Part shown: piece by piece, positions 35,288 to 42,978 of the stretch
Position numbering within the stretch: the stretch's first letter is position 1
Layout: each line of letters begins with the position of its first letter
NCBI RefSeq assembly: GCF_022023855.1
Contig: NZ_CP059449.1
Coordinates: forward strand, 2,588,001 to 2,652,000
Source: Azospirillum brasilense
GTDB taxonomy: Bacteria > Pseudomonadota > Alphaproteobacteria > Azospirillales > Azospirillaceae
DNA: 64,000 nt
Direction: 5' to 3'
Position numbers and translations under genes: made by a program
The notes under the pieces: generated by a model
The model's input: only the letters and a program-made list of their open reading frames with translations
Told to the model about the DNA's origin: nothing
The model's database searches: none

Positions 35288-35310
35288 TTTGGTAAATGAA
35301 TCTTTACCAA
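35288..35310. promoter_or_regulatory. Palindromic operator-like site upstream of the receiver gene
   Basis: TTGGTAAA-N6-TTTACCAA forms a perfect 8-base inverted repeat at 35289-35310. The 13 bases TTTGGTAAATGAA at 35288-35300 recur exactly at 39194-39206, upstream of the type I secretion operon. This may be a shared regulator site. The surrounding sequence is AT-rich for this genome. Confidence 0.45.
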
Positions 35311-35393
35311 CAACACCTGCGGCGACGCATAGGGGTGGTGGTCATGACACGGGACGATGTGGACACGCTGGCACGACCGGCGTCCAGCCTGGA

Positions 35394-35864
35394 ATGGCGG
35401 CACCGCTGCGGCCCGGCCGCCCAGGCCGACCGGACGGAATCCAACCGAACAGAATCACCCCGACGCGCGACCCAAGCGGCGGTCGCCCCCTGCGGCTGCT
35501 GATCGTGGAGGACGAATCCCTGGCCGCCGAGGCGGTGGGCATGGCCGCCATGGATCTCGGCCACATCGTCTGCGGCACCGCACGCACGGAAGAGGAGGCG
35601 GTGGCCATCGCCGGGCGCGAGCGTCCCGACGTGGCGCTGATGGACGTGCGGCTGGCCGGCGGCGACGGGATCGAAGCGGCGCGGCGTCTGCGCGCCAACT
35701 ACGGCGTCCGCTCGATCTTCCTGTCCGGCTACGCCAACCATGCGATCATGGCCCGCATCACCGAGACCTACCCGCTGGGCGTGGTCAACAAACCCTATTC
35801 GCTCGCCCAGCTGAAATTGGCTCTGGACCTCGCGGCGCGGCGCCTGCACGGCCCGCGCGGCTGA
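35394..35864 (+). CDS. Single-domain response regulator (receiver only)
   Basis: The receiver domain is clear: LRLLIVEDESLAAEAVGMAAMDLGHIVCGTA, phospho-Asp in VALMDVRLAGGDGIEAAR, Thr/Ser position in IFLSGYAN, and Lys in VVNKPYSLAQLKLALDLAARRL. There is no output domain, so it may act as a CheY/DivK-like phosphotransfer or allosteric regulator. The start is uncertain. I chose the ATG at 35394 (156 residues). However, an ATG at 35344 with AGGGG upstream opens another frame (MTRDDVDTLARPASSLEW) that would join the receiver if the C-run at 35486-35490 had one more base, so a third homopolymer frameshift is possible. It converges on the secretion operon. Confidence 0.75.
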   Translation: MAAPLRPGRPGRPDGIQPNRITPTRDPSGGRPLRLLIVEDESLAAEAVGMAAMDLGHIVCGTARTEEEAVAIAGRERPDVALMDVRLAGGDGIEAARRLRANYGVRSIFLSGYANHAIMARITETYPLGVVNKPYSLAQLKLALDLAARRLHGPRG

Positions 35865-35889
35865 TACCATCCCGCTTCGCCAAACAAGG

Positions 35890-35928
35890 AAGGGCGGCCT
35901 CCCCCATGGGAAGCCGCCCTTTCCTTTT
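35890..35928. terminator. Bidirectional terminator between the receiver gene and the secretion operon
   Basis: AAGGGCGGC..TCCC pairs with GGGA.GCCGCCCTT around a CCAT loop, followed by TTCCTTTTC on the plus strand. It lies between two converging genes (stops at 35864 and 35956 or, restored, 35970). The T-rich tail is better on the plus strand; on the minus strand it reads TTCCTTG. Confidence 0.7.
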
Positions 35929-35955
35929 CAGAACCATCGCGGAGCTTGCGGCTCC

Positions 35956-37332
35956 TTACTCTTGGCCCCTTACTCCTGAATGAACGCTTTCACGTAGGAG
36001 TGCGACAGGGGGCTGCACCAGATAGTCGAGCGGGGTGCGGGCGGACAGCAGGATGCGCGCCTCCACCGGCATGCCCGGCTTGATCGTCAGGTTGTGGACC
36101 TGATGGGAGTCGCTGTCCTTCAGCTTGATCCGCGCGATGTAGGACTCCTGCCGGGTGATCGGGTCCATCACGCGGTCGGCCGAGACGTAGGTCACCGTGC
36201 CATCCAGCGAGCCGACGACGCGGCTGTCATAGGCGGTCAACTGCACCTTCACCGGCAGATCGACGGTCAGCGACTTGATGTCCTTCGGCTGGACCTTCAC
36301 CTCGGCCAGCAGGGCGCGGCCATCCGGGATGATGTCCAGGATCGGCTCGTTCGCGGTGATCGTGCCGCCGGCGGCCCAATGGCTGTGCATCACGACGGTG
36401 CCGGCGTCCGGAGCCTTGATCGCTCGGGTTTCCAGCCGGTTGGCGGCGTCTCGGATCTGCTCGGCAAGGCGGATGACGTCGCCGCGGGACTTCTCCAGAT
36501 CGACCAGCACCTTTTCGCGGAAGTCGTTGCGGCGGCGCAGAAGGTCGCCCTCGGCGTCCACGGCGGCCTGGTTGGCCTGGGCGATGCGGGCCTCCAGCTC
36601 CCGGTCGCGGCCCTTGAGCTGAGCCTCTTCCTTCTGCTGCTCGACCAGCTTGGTGCGGGTGGCGTTGCCGCGGGACAGCAGGCCCTGGGTGATGCGCAGA
36701 TCGTCCTCGATGAGCTGGATCTCGCGGGCCAGGAACCTGCGCTGCTCCTGAAGGCTCTTGCCCTCCTCGCGCAGCGTGGCGACGCGCTCCTTGGTCAGCT
36801 TGGCCTCGGTGTCGAGCTGGTTGCGGCGGACCTGGAACAGGGTTTCCTGGTTGCCCATCAGCTTCTCGACCGTGCGGTCGGTGCCGCGGCGACGCAGCAG
36901 CTCCTCCGGCCACTCGATGGCCGGCTGCTCGAACAGCTCGGCGGTCAGCCGCGCTTCCAGCGCCTGGGTTTCCAGCCAGGAGGTGCTGAGCACCTGGAGC
37001 CGGGTCGCCGCTTCCGTGCTGTCCAGCCGCATCAGGACCTGACCGGCCTTCACCGTATCGCCTTCCTTGACGAGGATCTCCTCGATCTGGGCGGTCTCGG
37101 TGTGCTTCACGATCTTGCGGCCGGTCTCCGGGGCCAGAGCGCCTGAGGCCATGACGGCGCTGTGAAGCGGGGCGAGCGCGGCCCAGGCGGTCATCCCGCC
37201 GAAGCCCACCGCCAGCACCATGAAGCCGCCGGCTAGAAGCCCGCTGACCCGGGTGTCGGGAACCAGCGCGCGCAGCGCGCCGATCGACGTCATGGTCTTC
37301 GTCTTGTAGGTGTTCATGGTGGTGTCGGTCAT
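35956..37332 (-). CDS. HlyD-family type I secretion adaptor, C-terminus apparently frameshifted
   Basis: This is a membrane-fusion protein of the type I secretion system (PrtE/HlyD). It has one TM helix at ~30-52 (SGLLAGGFMVLAVGFGGMTAWAAL), a lipoyl-like half GRKIVKHTETAQIEEILVKEGDTVKAGQVLMRLD, a long periplasmic coiled coil (~130-290), and the second half GTVVMHSHWAAGGTITANEPILDIIPDGRALLAEVKVQPKDI. As read it ends QPPVALLRESVHSGVRGQE, which is unusual. Dropping one base of the G-run at 36008-36012 gives QPLSHSYVKAFIQE and a stop at 35970, the normal HlyD-type ending. It lies 55 bases after the ABC exporter gene. The outer-membrane TolC partner and secreted substrate are not in the window. 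Confidence 0.88.
   Translation of the reverse strand: MTDTTMNTYKTKTMTSIGALRALVPDTRVSGLLAGGFMVLAVGFGGMTAWAALAPLHSAVMASGALAPETGRKIVKHTETAQIEEILVKEGDTVKAGQVLMRLDSTEAATRLQVLSTSWLETQALEARLTAELFEQPAIEWPEELLRRRGTDRTVEKLMGNQETLFQVRRNQLDTEAKLTKERVATLREEGKSLQEQRRFLAREIQLIEDDLRITQGLLSRGNATRTKLVEQQKEEAQLKGRDRELEARIAQANQAAVDAEGDLLRRRNDFREKVLVDLEKSRGDVIRLAEQIRDAANRLETRAIKAPDAGTVVMHSHWAAGGTITANEPILDIIPDGRALLAEVKVQPKDIKSLTVDLPVKVQLTAYDSRVVGSLDGTVTYVSADRVMDPITRQESYIARIKLKDSDSHQVHNLTIKPGMPVEARILLSARTPLDYLVQPPVALLRESVHSGVRGQE
36008..36012. other. Probable +1 frameshift in a run of five G (HlyD gene)
   Basis: One extra base here would explain the atypical C-terminus of the secretion adaptor. Removing it yields the expected L-S-H-S-Y-V-K-A-F-I-Q-E ending. 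The size and composition of the run match the frameshift at 32988-32992, 3 kb away. Confidence 0.7.
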
Positions 37333-37387
37333 AACAATCGGTCCTTGATCGCCGGAAGGGCTGGGTGCTGGTCTGGAGGTTCCGGCG

Positions 37388-39124
37388 TCAGCCGGCGGCG
37401 CTCTGCACCGGCGCCGGGCCGATGTTGCGCAGGCGGCTCCAGTTCGGACCCTGCTGCTCCTGCTGACGTTGCGGCAGTTCCACCGCCATGCCGTTCTTCA
37501 GTACGAAGGTCTTGTCGGAGATGTCGACGAAAGCCGGGGAATGGGTCAGCACGATGGTGGTGACGCCGCTGTTCTTGGCCTCGACGATGAACTCGCGCAC
37601 CGCCTTGTGGCCGATCTCGTCCATGCCAGCCGACGGCTCGTCGAGAACCATCAGCGACGGGCGGCCGTAGCCGGCGCGGGCCAGGGCGATCAGGCGGGCC
37701 GAGGCGCCGGTGATCGGAAACAGCGGGTCGGTCACCTCGGTCTCATAGCCGCCGGGCAGGCTCTCGACCCAGGAATGGATGCCGGCGCGCTTGGCGGCGT
37801 CCTCGACCTTCTCCCGCGTCGTCTCGGTGAAGCGGGCGATGTTCTCGGCGATGGTGCCGGGCAGCAGATCGGCGCCCTGCGCCATGTAGCCGATGCCCTG
37901 CTCCGGGGTTTCCGGGTTCAGCGAGGCGACGGCCAGACCGCCCAGCCGCACGGTGCCCGCCGACGGCATTGCCACACCGGCCAGCAGACGGGCCAGGACC
38001 GACTTGCCGGAGCGGTTGGGACCGGCGATGCACACCGTTTGGCCCGGCTCGACCGCCAGCGTGACGCTGCGCAGGATCGGCTTCTGGTCGCGGGGGGAGA
38101 CGAACAGCAGGTTCTCGACGGTCAGGCGCTCGCGTTCCACCGGGATCATCGGGCGCTCCGGCTCCAGCGACAGGCGCTTCAGCAGCGGGAACAGGCGGCG
38201 GAAGGCCTGGTAGGACTTCTGGATCTGGCCCCAGGCGCCGGCGGTCTGCTCGACCGGGGCGAGGGCGCGGCCGACCAGCATGGAGGTGGCGATCATGCCG
38301 CCGAAGGACAGGTGCTGCTCGATCACCAGCAGGGCGCCGACGCCGGTCACCGCGATCTGGATGACCATGCGGACCCACTTGGTGAAGGCACCGATGGCGG
38401 CGGCGCGCTCGGTCGAGCGGCCCTGCAGGGCGGAGGTGGTCATGGCATCGCGGGCCACGGCGTCCAGCGCGCTCGGCCCCATGCGCAGGCCGCGCACCGT
38501 CTCCGACCGCGACAGCAGGGAGTCGAACAGGCGCTGCGAGCGGCTGGCCGGGGCCTTGCTGTCTTCGGCGAAGTGGCGGACCGCCCAGTTGCTCAGATAG
38601 CCGAGCGCCGTCATGATGACCATCGCGGCGACCAGGATCACGGCGAGCAGCGGGTGGATCAGGTAGATGCCGATGACATACAGCGGCACCCAGGGCAGGT
38701 CCATCAGGGCCGGCAGCGACGGACGGCTCATCGCGCCCTTGACCTCCATGAGGTCGCTGACCGGGGCGGTGTCCGGACGGCCGCGGCCCGAAGCGTCCAG
38801 CACGTCAGCGGTCAGCCGGCGGCGCCAGGTGACCTCCAGCGCGTTGCCCGCGCGGGCCAGGATGCGTGCCCGCACCGTTTCCATGGCGGCGCTCAACGTC
38901 AGGGCCAGGACGACGATGACCGTCAGCATGACCAGCGTATCGATGTTGCCGGACGGAATGGCCCGGCTAAAGACCTGAAGGGAATAAAGTGGCATCGCCA
39001 ACATCAGGAGATTGATGGTAGCGCTGAAGACAAATGCACCAACGAGTACCCGGGTGAAGTAACGTCCCCCGTGAGCCATATCTTTATTGGTCTTTTCAGA
39101 CCCGCGAGAAAACAAGCGAGGCAT
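37388..39124 (-). CDS. Type I secretion ABC exporter (permease-ATPase), degenerate signature motif
   Basis: This 578-residue inner-membrane exporter is of the PrtD/HlyB class without a peptidase domain. TM helices lie at ~20-45, 55-75, 130-180 and 240-290. The ATPase half has Walker A GPNRSGKSVLARLL, Q-loop GYMAQGADLLPGTIAENIARF, Walker B LMVLDEPSAGMD and H-loop VLTHSP. The signature that is normally LSGGQ reads ITGAS (in FPITGASARLIALARAGYG). Walker A also has N-R where S/G are usual. This suggests altered ATPase cycling or specificity. GGAGGG precedes the ATG. It forms an operon with the HlyD-type adaptor and starts about 70 bases downstream of a motif shared with the receiver gene. Confidence 0.9.
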   Translation of the reverse strand: MPRLFSRGSEKTNKDMAHGGRYFTRVLVGAFVFSATINLLMLAMPLYSLQVFSRAIPSGNIDTLVMLTVIVVLALTLSAAMETVRARILARAGNALEVTWRRRLTADVLDASGRGRPDTAPVSDLMEVKGAMSRPSLPALMDLPWVPLYVIGIYLIHPLLAVILVAAMVIMTALGYLSNWAVRHFAEDSKAPASRSQRLFDSLLSRSETVRGLRMGPSALDAVARDAMTTSALQGRSTERAAAIGAFTKWVRMVIQIAVTGVGALLVIEQHLSFGGMIATSMLVGRALAPVEQTAGAWGQIQKSYQAFRRLFPLLKRLSLEPERPMIPVERERLTVENLLFVSPRDQKPILRSVTLAVEPGQTVCIAGPNRSGKSVLARLLAGVAMPSAGTVRLGGLAVASLNPETPEQGIGYMAQGADLLPGTIAENIARFTETTREKVEDAAKRAGIHSWVESLPGGYETEVTDPLFPITGASARLIALARAGYGRPSLMVLDEPSAGMDEIGHKAVREFIVEAKNSGVTTIVLTHSPAFVDISDKTFVLKNGMAVELPQRQQEQQGPNWSRLRNIGPAPVQSAAG

Positions 39125-39193
39125 TTACAGCCCTCCAATTGTCACCGTTTGCGGCAGTGCCCACTGGATGCAGGCGAGGCCAGTTGGCGCGTT

Positions 39194-39206
39194 TTTGGTA
39201 AATGAA
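39194..39206. promoter_or_regulatory. Second copy of the TTTGGTAAATGAA motif, upstream of the secretion operon
   Basis: These 13 bases are identical to 35288-35300 upstream of the receiver gene and, after one extra A, continue ATCT as there. The site lies 70 bases before the ATG of the exporter gene, in the divergent region shared with hutH. Only the left half of the palindrome is present. Confidence 0.4.
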
Positions 39207-39322
39207 ATCTGAAGATTGAGGGACATCACAGGAATGCCACTGAAAACCACCCCCTTTGCGCAAACGACAACGGCGCCTCATGTGAAGGACTGCCCTGTTT
39301 GCCCCGTTTCAAGGAACGCCGC

Positions 39323-40849
39323 ATGACCGACACGCTGACCTTCGCCCCCGGCCATCTCGCCCTGCCCGACCTGCGGCGCATCCTGCGCGACCCGCCCGTG
39401 TTGGCCCTGGCGCCCGGTTGCCGCGCCGCCATCGACGCCTCGGCCCGCACGGTGGCGGAGGCGGCGGGCGGGGAGCGCGCGGTCTATGGCGTGAACACCG
39501 GCTTCGGCCTGCTGGCGAAGAAGCGCATTCCACCGGATCAGGTGCGTGAGTTGCAGCGGCGGCTGGTCCTGTCGCACAGCGCCGGCACCGGGCCGGACCT
39601 GCCGCCGGGCGTGGTGCGGCTGATCCTGGCGCTGAAGGTCAACGCGCTGGCGCGCGGCCATTCCGGCGTGCGCATGGCGGTGATCGAGGCGCTGCTGGCG
39701 CTCTACAACCGCGGCATCCTGCCGGTGGTACCGGCCAAGGGGTCGGTGGGGGCGTCCGGCGATCTGGCGCCGCTGGCCCACCTGACCGGCGTCCTGATCG
39801 GCGAGGGCGAGGCGGACGTGGACGGCGAGCGGCTGCCCGCCGCCGAGGCGCTGGCCCGCGCCGGGCTGGCGCCGCTGTCCCTGGAGGCCAAGGAGGGGTT
39901 GGCCCTGCTGAACGGCACGCAGGTGTCCACCGCGCTGGGTCTGGCCGGCTTGGTCGCGGCAGAGGACGGCTTCGCCGCCGCCTTGGTCGCCGGCGCGCTC
40001 AGCGTCGATGCGGCTCTCGGCAGCGACGGCCCGTTCGACGCACGCATCCATGACCTGCGCGGACAGCCGGGCCAGCGCGACGTGGCCGCCGCCTACCGCT
40101 CCCTCCTCCAGGGCAGCGGCATCCGCGACTCCCACCGCGAAGGGCACGAGACGGTTCAGGACCCCTACAGCCTGCGCTGCCAGCCGCAGGTGATGGGCGC
40201 GGTGCTCGACCATCTGCGCTTCGCCGCGGGCGTGCTGGAGCGCGAGGCCAACGCCGTCTCCGACAACCCGCTGGTCTTCCCGGACAGCGGCGACATCCTG
40301 TCGGGCGGCAACTTCCACGCCGAGCCGGTGGCGATGGCCGCCGACGTGCTGGCCCTGTCCATCGCCGAGACGGGGGCGCTGTCAGAGCGGCGGATCGCGC
40401 TGCTGATGGACACCCATCTGTCGGGCCTGCCGCCCTTCCTGGTGGCCGACGGCGGGCTGAACAGCGGCTTCATGATCGCCCAGGTCACCGCAGCGGCGCT
40501 GGCCAGCGAGAACAAGCAGATGGCCCACCCGGCCAGCGTGGACAGCCTGCCCACCTCCGCCAACCAGGAGGACCATGTCAGCATGGCGACCCACGCCGCC
40601 CGCCGCCTGACGGACATGGCCGACAATCTGGCGGGGATCGTCGCGGTGGAACTGCTGGCCGCGGCCCAGGGGATTGATCTGCGGGCGCCGCTGGCCTCCT
40701 CCCCCGCGCTGGAGCGCGCGCGGGGGCTGCTGCGCGCCCGCGTGGCGGTGTGGACGGAGGATCGCGCGATGGCCCCGGACATCGCGGCGGTGAAACGGTT
40801 GGTGACGGAGGGGGTCTTCCGCCCCTTCGCAGAGGCGCTCCTGCCCTGA
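39323..40849 (+). CDS. hutH: Histidine ammonia-lyase
   Basis: This 508-residue enzyme deaminates histidine to urocanate, the first step of histidine catabolism. The MIO prosthetic group forms from Ala-Ser-Gly in [19 protein letters not shown]. Other conserved blocks are [77 protein letters not shown] and [28 protein letters not shown] precedes the ATG at 39323. The other hut genes are not adjacent. The full motif set supports HAL over phenylalanine or tyrosine ammonia-lyase, but only family-level sequence is used here. Confidence 0.95.
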   Translation: MTDTLTFAPGHLALPDLRRILRDPPVLALAPGCRAAIDASARTVAEAAGGERAVYGVNTGFGLLAKKRIPPDQVRELQRRLVLSHSAGTGPDLPPGVVRLILALKVNALARGHSGVRMAVIEALLALYNRGILPVVPAKGSVGASGDLAPLAHLTGVLIGEGEADVDGERLPAAEALARAGLAPLSLEAKEGLALLNGTQVSTALGLAGLVAAEDGFAAALVAGALSVDAALGSDGPFDARIHDLRGQPGQRDVAAAYRSLLQGSGIRDSHREGHETVQDPYSLRCQPQVMGAVLDHLRFAAGVLEREANAVSDNPLVFPDSGDILSGGNFHAEPVAMAADVLALSIAETGALSERRIALLMDTHLSGLPPFLVADGGLNSGFMIAQVTAAALASENKQMAHPASVDSLPTSANQEDHVSMATHAARRLTDMADNLAGIVAVELLAAAQGIDLRAPLASSPALERARGLLRARVAVWTEDRAMAPDIAAVKRLVTEGVFRPFAEALLP

Positions 40850-40959
40850 TGCTGAGACAAGACCGCGCAGGCTGTTCCGGCCGGTTTTCGTCAATCCGTT
40901 GAACGGCTAAGCTTCAGGCCATCCCACACCAACCGCTTCACTTCGATCCGGAGACCATC

Positions 40960-41490
40960 ATGGAAGGACGCAAAGTCCCCTCGGTCGTGTTCAAGACCCG
41001 CGTGCGCGACGAAAGCGTCGGCGGCCCCAACCCGTTCCGCTGGCAGGACGTCAACAGCGACGAACTGTTCACCGGCAAGCGCGTCGTCGTCTTTTCCCTG
41101 CCCGGCGCCTTCACCCCGACCTGCTCCAACCAGCAGGTGCCGACCTATGACGCGCTCTATCCGGAGTTCCGCGACCTGGGCGTCGACGAGGTCTATTGCC
41201 TCAGCGTCAACGACGCCTTCGTGATGTTCCAGTGGGGCAAGCATCTCGGCGTGAAGAACGTCAAGCTGATCCCCGACGGCGCGGGCCATTTCACCCGCCG
41301 CATGGGCATGCTGATCAACAAGGATCATGTCGGCTTCGGCATGCGGAGCTGGCGCTACGCCATGGTGGTGACCGACGGGGTGATCGAGAAGCTGTTCGAG
41401 GAGCCGGGCATCAACGACGCCGACGAGGGCGGCGACCCCTATGGCGAGTCCGCTCCGGAAACGGTGCTGGCCTACCTGCGGTCGCGCTAA
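40960..41490 (+). CDS. Peroxiredoxin of the Prx5/hybrid family
   Basis: This 176-residue thiol peroxidase shows the peroxidatic Cys block LPGAFTPTCSNQQVPTYDALYPEF (Thr-x-x-Cys) with the conserved Arg in TRRMGMLINKDHVGFGMRSWRYAMVV. WQDVNSDELFTGKRVVVFSLPGAF is typical of Prx5-like enzymes in alphaproteobacteria. The Cys at position ~48 is the only one in the catalytic region, so regeneration is probably by glutaredoxin or glutathione, by family knowledge. The ATG at 40960 follows CGGAGACC. The gene is followed by a hairpin-rich repeat at 41534. Confidence 0.92.
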   Translation: MEGRKVPSVVFKTRVRDESVGGPNPFRWQDVNSDELFTGKRVVVFSLPGAFTPTCSNQQVPTYDALYPEFRDLGVDEVYCLSVNDAFVMFQWGKHLGVKNVKLIPDGAGHFTRRMGMLINKDHVGFGMRSWRYAMVVTDGVIEKLFEEPGINDADEGGDPYGESAPETVLAYLRSR

Positions 41491-41533
41491 ACTGGTTTCC
41501 ATTTCCCAATCTGCTTGTTGGCCGCTTCTTTTA

Positions 41534-41651
41534 GCCCTCTCCCCTCTGGGGAGAGGGTGGCCCAGAGGGCCGGTGAGGGGGTTGCGCTTTTGCCGGACGG
41601 ATGGTCAAGCGAACCCCCTCAAGCTAACCCTCTCCCCGGAGTGGAGAGGGG
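41534..41651. repeat. Palindromic REP-like intergenic element
   Basis: CCCTCTCCCC-TCT-GGGGAGAGGG forms a hairpin at 41534-41557. It is followed by GGCCCAGAGGGCC and TGAGGGGGTT, then the complementary AACCCCCTCA and a second hairpin CCCTCTCC-CCGGAGT-GGAGAGGG at 41629-41651. The outer arms pair with each other as well. This arrangement resembles dispersed REP/BIME-type sequences found between genes in many GC-rich genomes. It has no open frame. It may end the peroxiredoxin transcript. Confidence 0.75.
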
Positions 41652-41667
41652 ATAACCTCCGATCTTT

Positions 41668-41892
41668 TCAGGCCGGAACAGCGGTCCCCTCCGCCGGCTC
41701 CGCCTCGGCCGCCTGTGCCTTGCGGCGTTCATGGGCTGCCCAGGCCTTCTCGTGCAGGTGATAGGCCACCGTGTTGCACAGCGGTTCCACCAGAGCCAGC
41801 GCGCCGCCCATCGCGATGCTGCCGGTCATCAGATAGCCGACCGTAAAGGCCACCGTGAAGTGGATGCAGGCAAAGCTGAAGGTCTTGGTCAT
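41668..41892 (-). CDS. DUF2061 small membrane protein
   Basis: The 74-residue protein has two TM helices and belongs to DUF2061. Characteristic features are the N-terminal K-T-F-S-F-A-C-I-H-F-T-V-A-F-T-V-G-Y segment, the GSIAMGGALALVEPLCNTVAYHLHEKAW core and a charged tail (HERRKAQAAEAEPAEGT). The function of the family is unknown. GGGAGA lies about 8 bases before the ATG at 41892; the in-frame ATG further upstream (41910) has no site. The small size and hydrophobicity suggest an inner-membrane location. Confidence 0.85.
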   Translation of the reverse strand: MTKTFSFACIHFTVAFTVGYLMTGSIAMGGALALVEPLCNTVAYHLHEKAWAAHERRKAQAAEAEPAEGTAVPA

Positions 41893-41999
41893 CGCCGATC
41901 TCCCGAACATCGCCGTTTTTGTTCAGCCTCAGCATGCGGGTCGGGCGGCGACAGGTCCAATCGAATGATCCAACAAAACCGATAGATCATTCCTATCAT

Positions 42000-42791
42000 T
42001 CATCGAAAGGGACGGCGGCGGTCGCCCGCTTCCGGCACGCTGCCGCGACGCAGCCGGGTGCCAGGCGGAACGACCGCGAAGGGGCGGCTGTGCTGGGGCT
42101 CCAGCAGCCGCACCTCGGGCCGCTTGAAGAAGGGGATCAGTGCGGCCCCCATGACGAACCCGCCGACATGCGCCCAGAAGGCCACCCCGCCGCTGTCGTC
42201 GGAGGTCGGGGTGGTGACCCCGCTCAGGATCTGCCCGACGAACCAGAAGCCCAACACCAGCACCGCCGGGACGCTGATGACGCGCACGATGATGATGAAC
42301 CAGAAGAAAACGCCGACATTGGCCCGCGGGTGCAGCACCAGATAAGCGCCGAGCACCCCGCCGATGGCCCCGCTCGCCCCCACCATCGGGACTTCGGACA
42401 TTGGGGCGGCGAAGCTCTGGGCCAGTGCCGCCGCCGTTCCGCACAGCAGGTAGAAGACCACGAAGCGGCCCCGCCCCATGCTGTCCTCGACGTTGTTGCC
42501 GAAGATCCAGAGGTACAGCATGTTGCCGGCGATGTGCAGGAAGCCGCCATGCATGAACATGGAGGTGATGACGGACATCCAGGGCGGAACGACCCGCAAC
42601 GGCTCCGGCAGTTCGGCGTGGCCGAACAGCACCGCCGGAACGAGGCCGAAGGAATAGACCGCGAGGTCTCCGCCCCGCGCGCCCAGCGAAAGCTGCCACA
42701 GGAACACCATCACGCACAGCGCGATCAGCGCCATGGTGACGACCGGCGTCCGCCGCGTCGGGTTGTCGTCGTAGATGGGCAGGAACAGCAT
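42000..42791 (-). CDS. Rhomboid intramembrane serine protease
   Basis: The 263-residue protease has at least six TM helices. The catalytic Ser lies in VGASGAIGGVLGAYL and the His in AHVGGFVMGAALIPFF. The oxyanion Asn/His segment is HGGFLHIAGNMLYLWIFGNNVED with H-x-x-x-N, all intact, so it should be active. The N-terminus MLFLPIYDDNPTRRTPVV is typical of alphaproteobacterial rhomboids. The C-terminus is Arg-rich and cytoplasmic. I used the ATG at 42791; a TTG at 42815 (SQPKAPP) is an alternative and neither has a good ribosome site. Cellular substrates are unknown. Confidence 0.9.
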   Translation of the reverse strand: MLFLPIYDDNPTRRTPVVTMALIALCVMVFLWQLSLGARGGDLAVYSFGLVPAVLFGHAELPEPLRVVPPWMSVITSMFMHGGFLHIAGNMLYLWIFGNNVEDSMGRGRFVVFYLLCGTAAALAQSFAAPMSEVPMVGASGAIGGVLGAYLVLHPRANVGVFFWFIIIVRVISVPAVLVLGFWFVGQILSGVTTPTSDDSGGVAFWAHVGGFVMGAALIPFFKRPEVRLLEPQHSRPFAVVPPGTRLRRGSVPEAGDRRRPFR

Positions 42792-42904
42792 CGGCGGCGC
42801 TTTCGGTTGAGACAACCCTGTTCAGTACGATGGTCCCGTCCCTCGGTTCCGCCAAGACGTACGGGAGACGCGTACAGCCGGAGGGCCTCAAGAAAATGGT
42901 CGGC

Positions 42905-42940
42905 AAAGAAAAACCGGCGCCCCTTGCGGAGCGCCGGTTT
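42905..42940 (-). terminator. Intrinsic terminator after ftsH
   Basis: On the minus strand AAACCGGCGC pairs with GCGCCGGTTT around a ten-base loop, followed by TTCTTTG. It lies 38 bases after the ftsH stop and ends the leftward cpoB-tilS-ftsH group. Confidence 0.8.
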
Positions 42941-42978
42941 CGCTGACTAAAGCTGCGGTGCGGATCAGGTGCCGGGCA

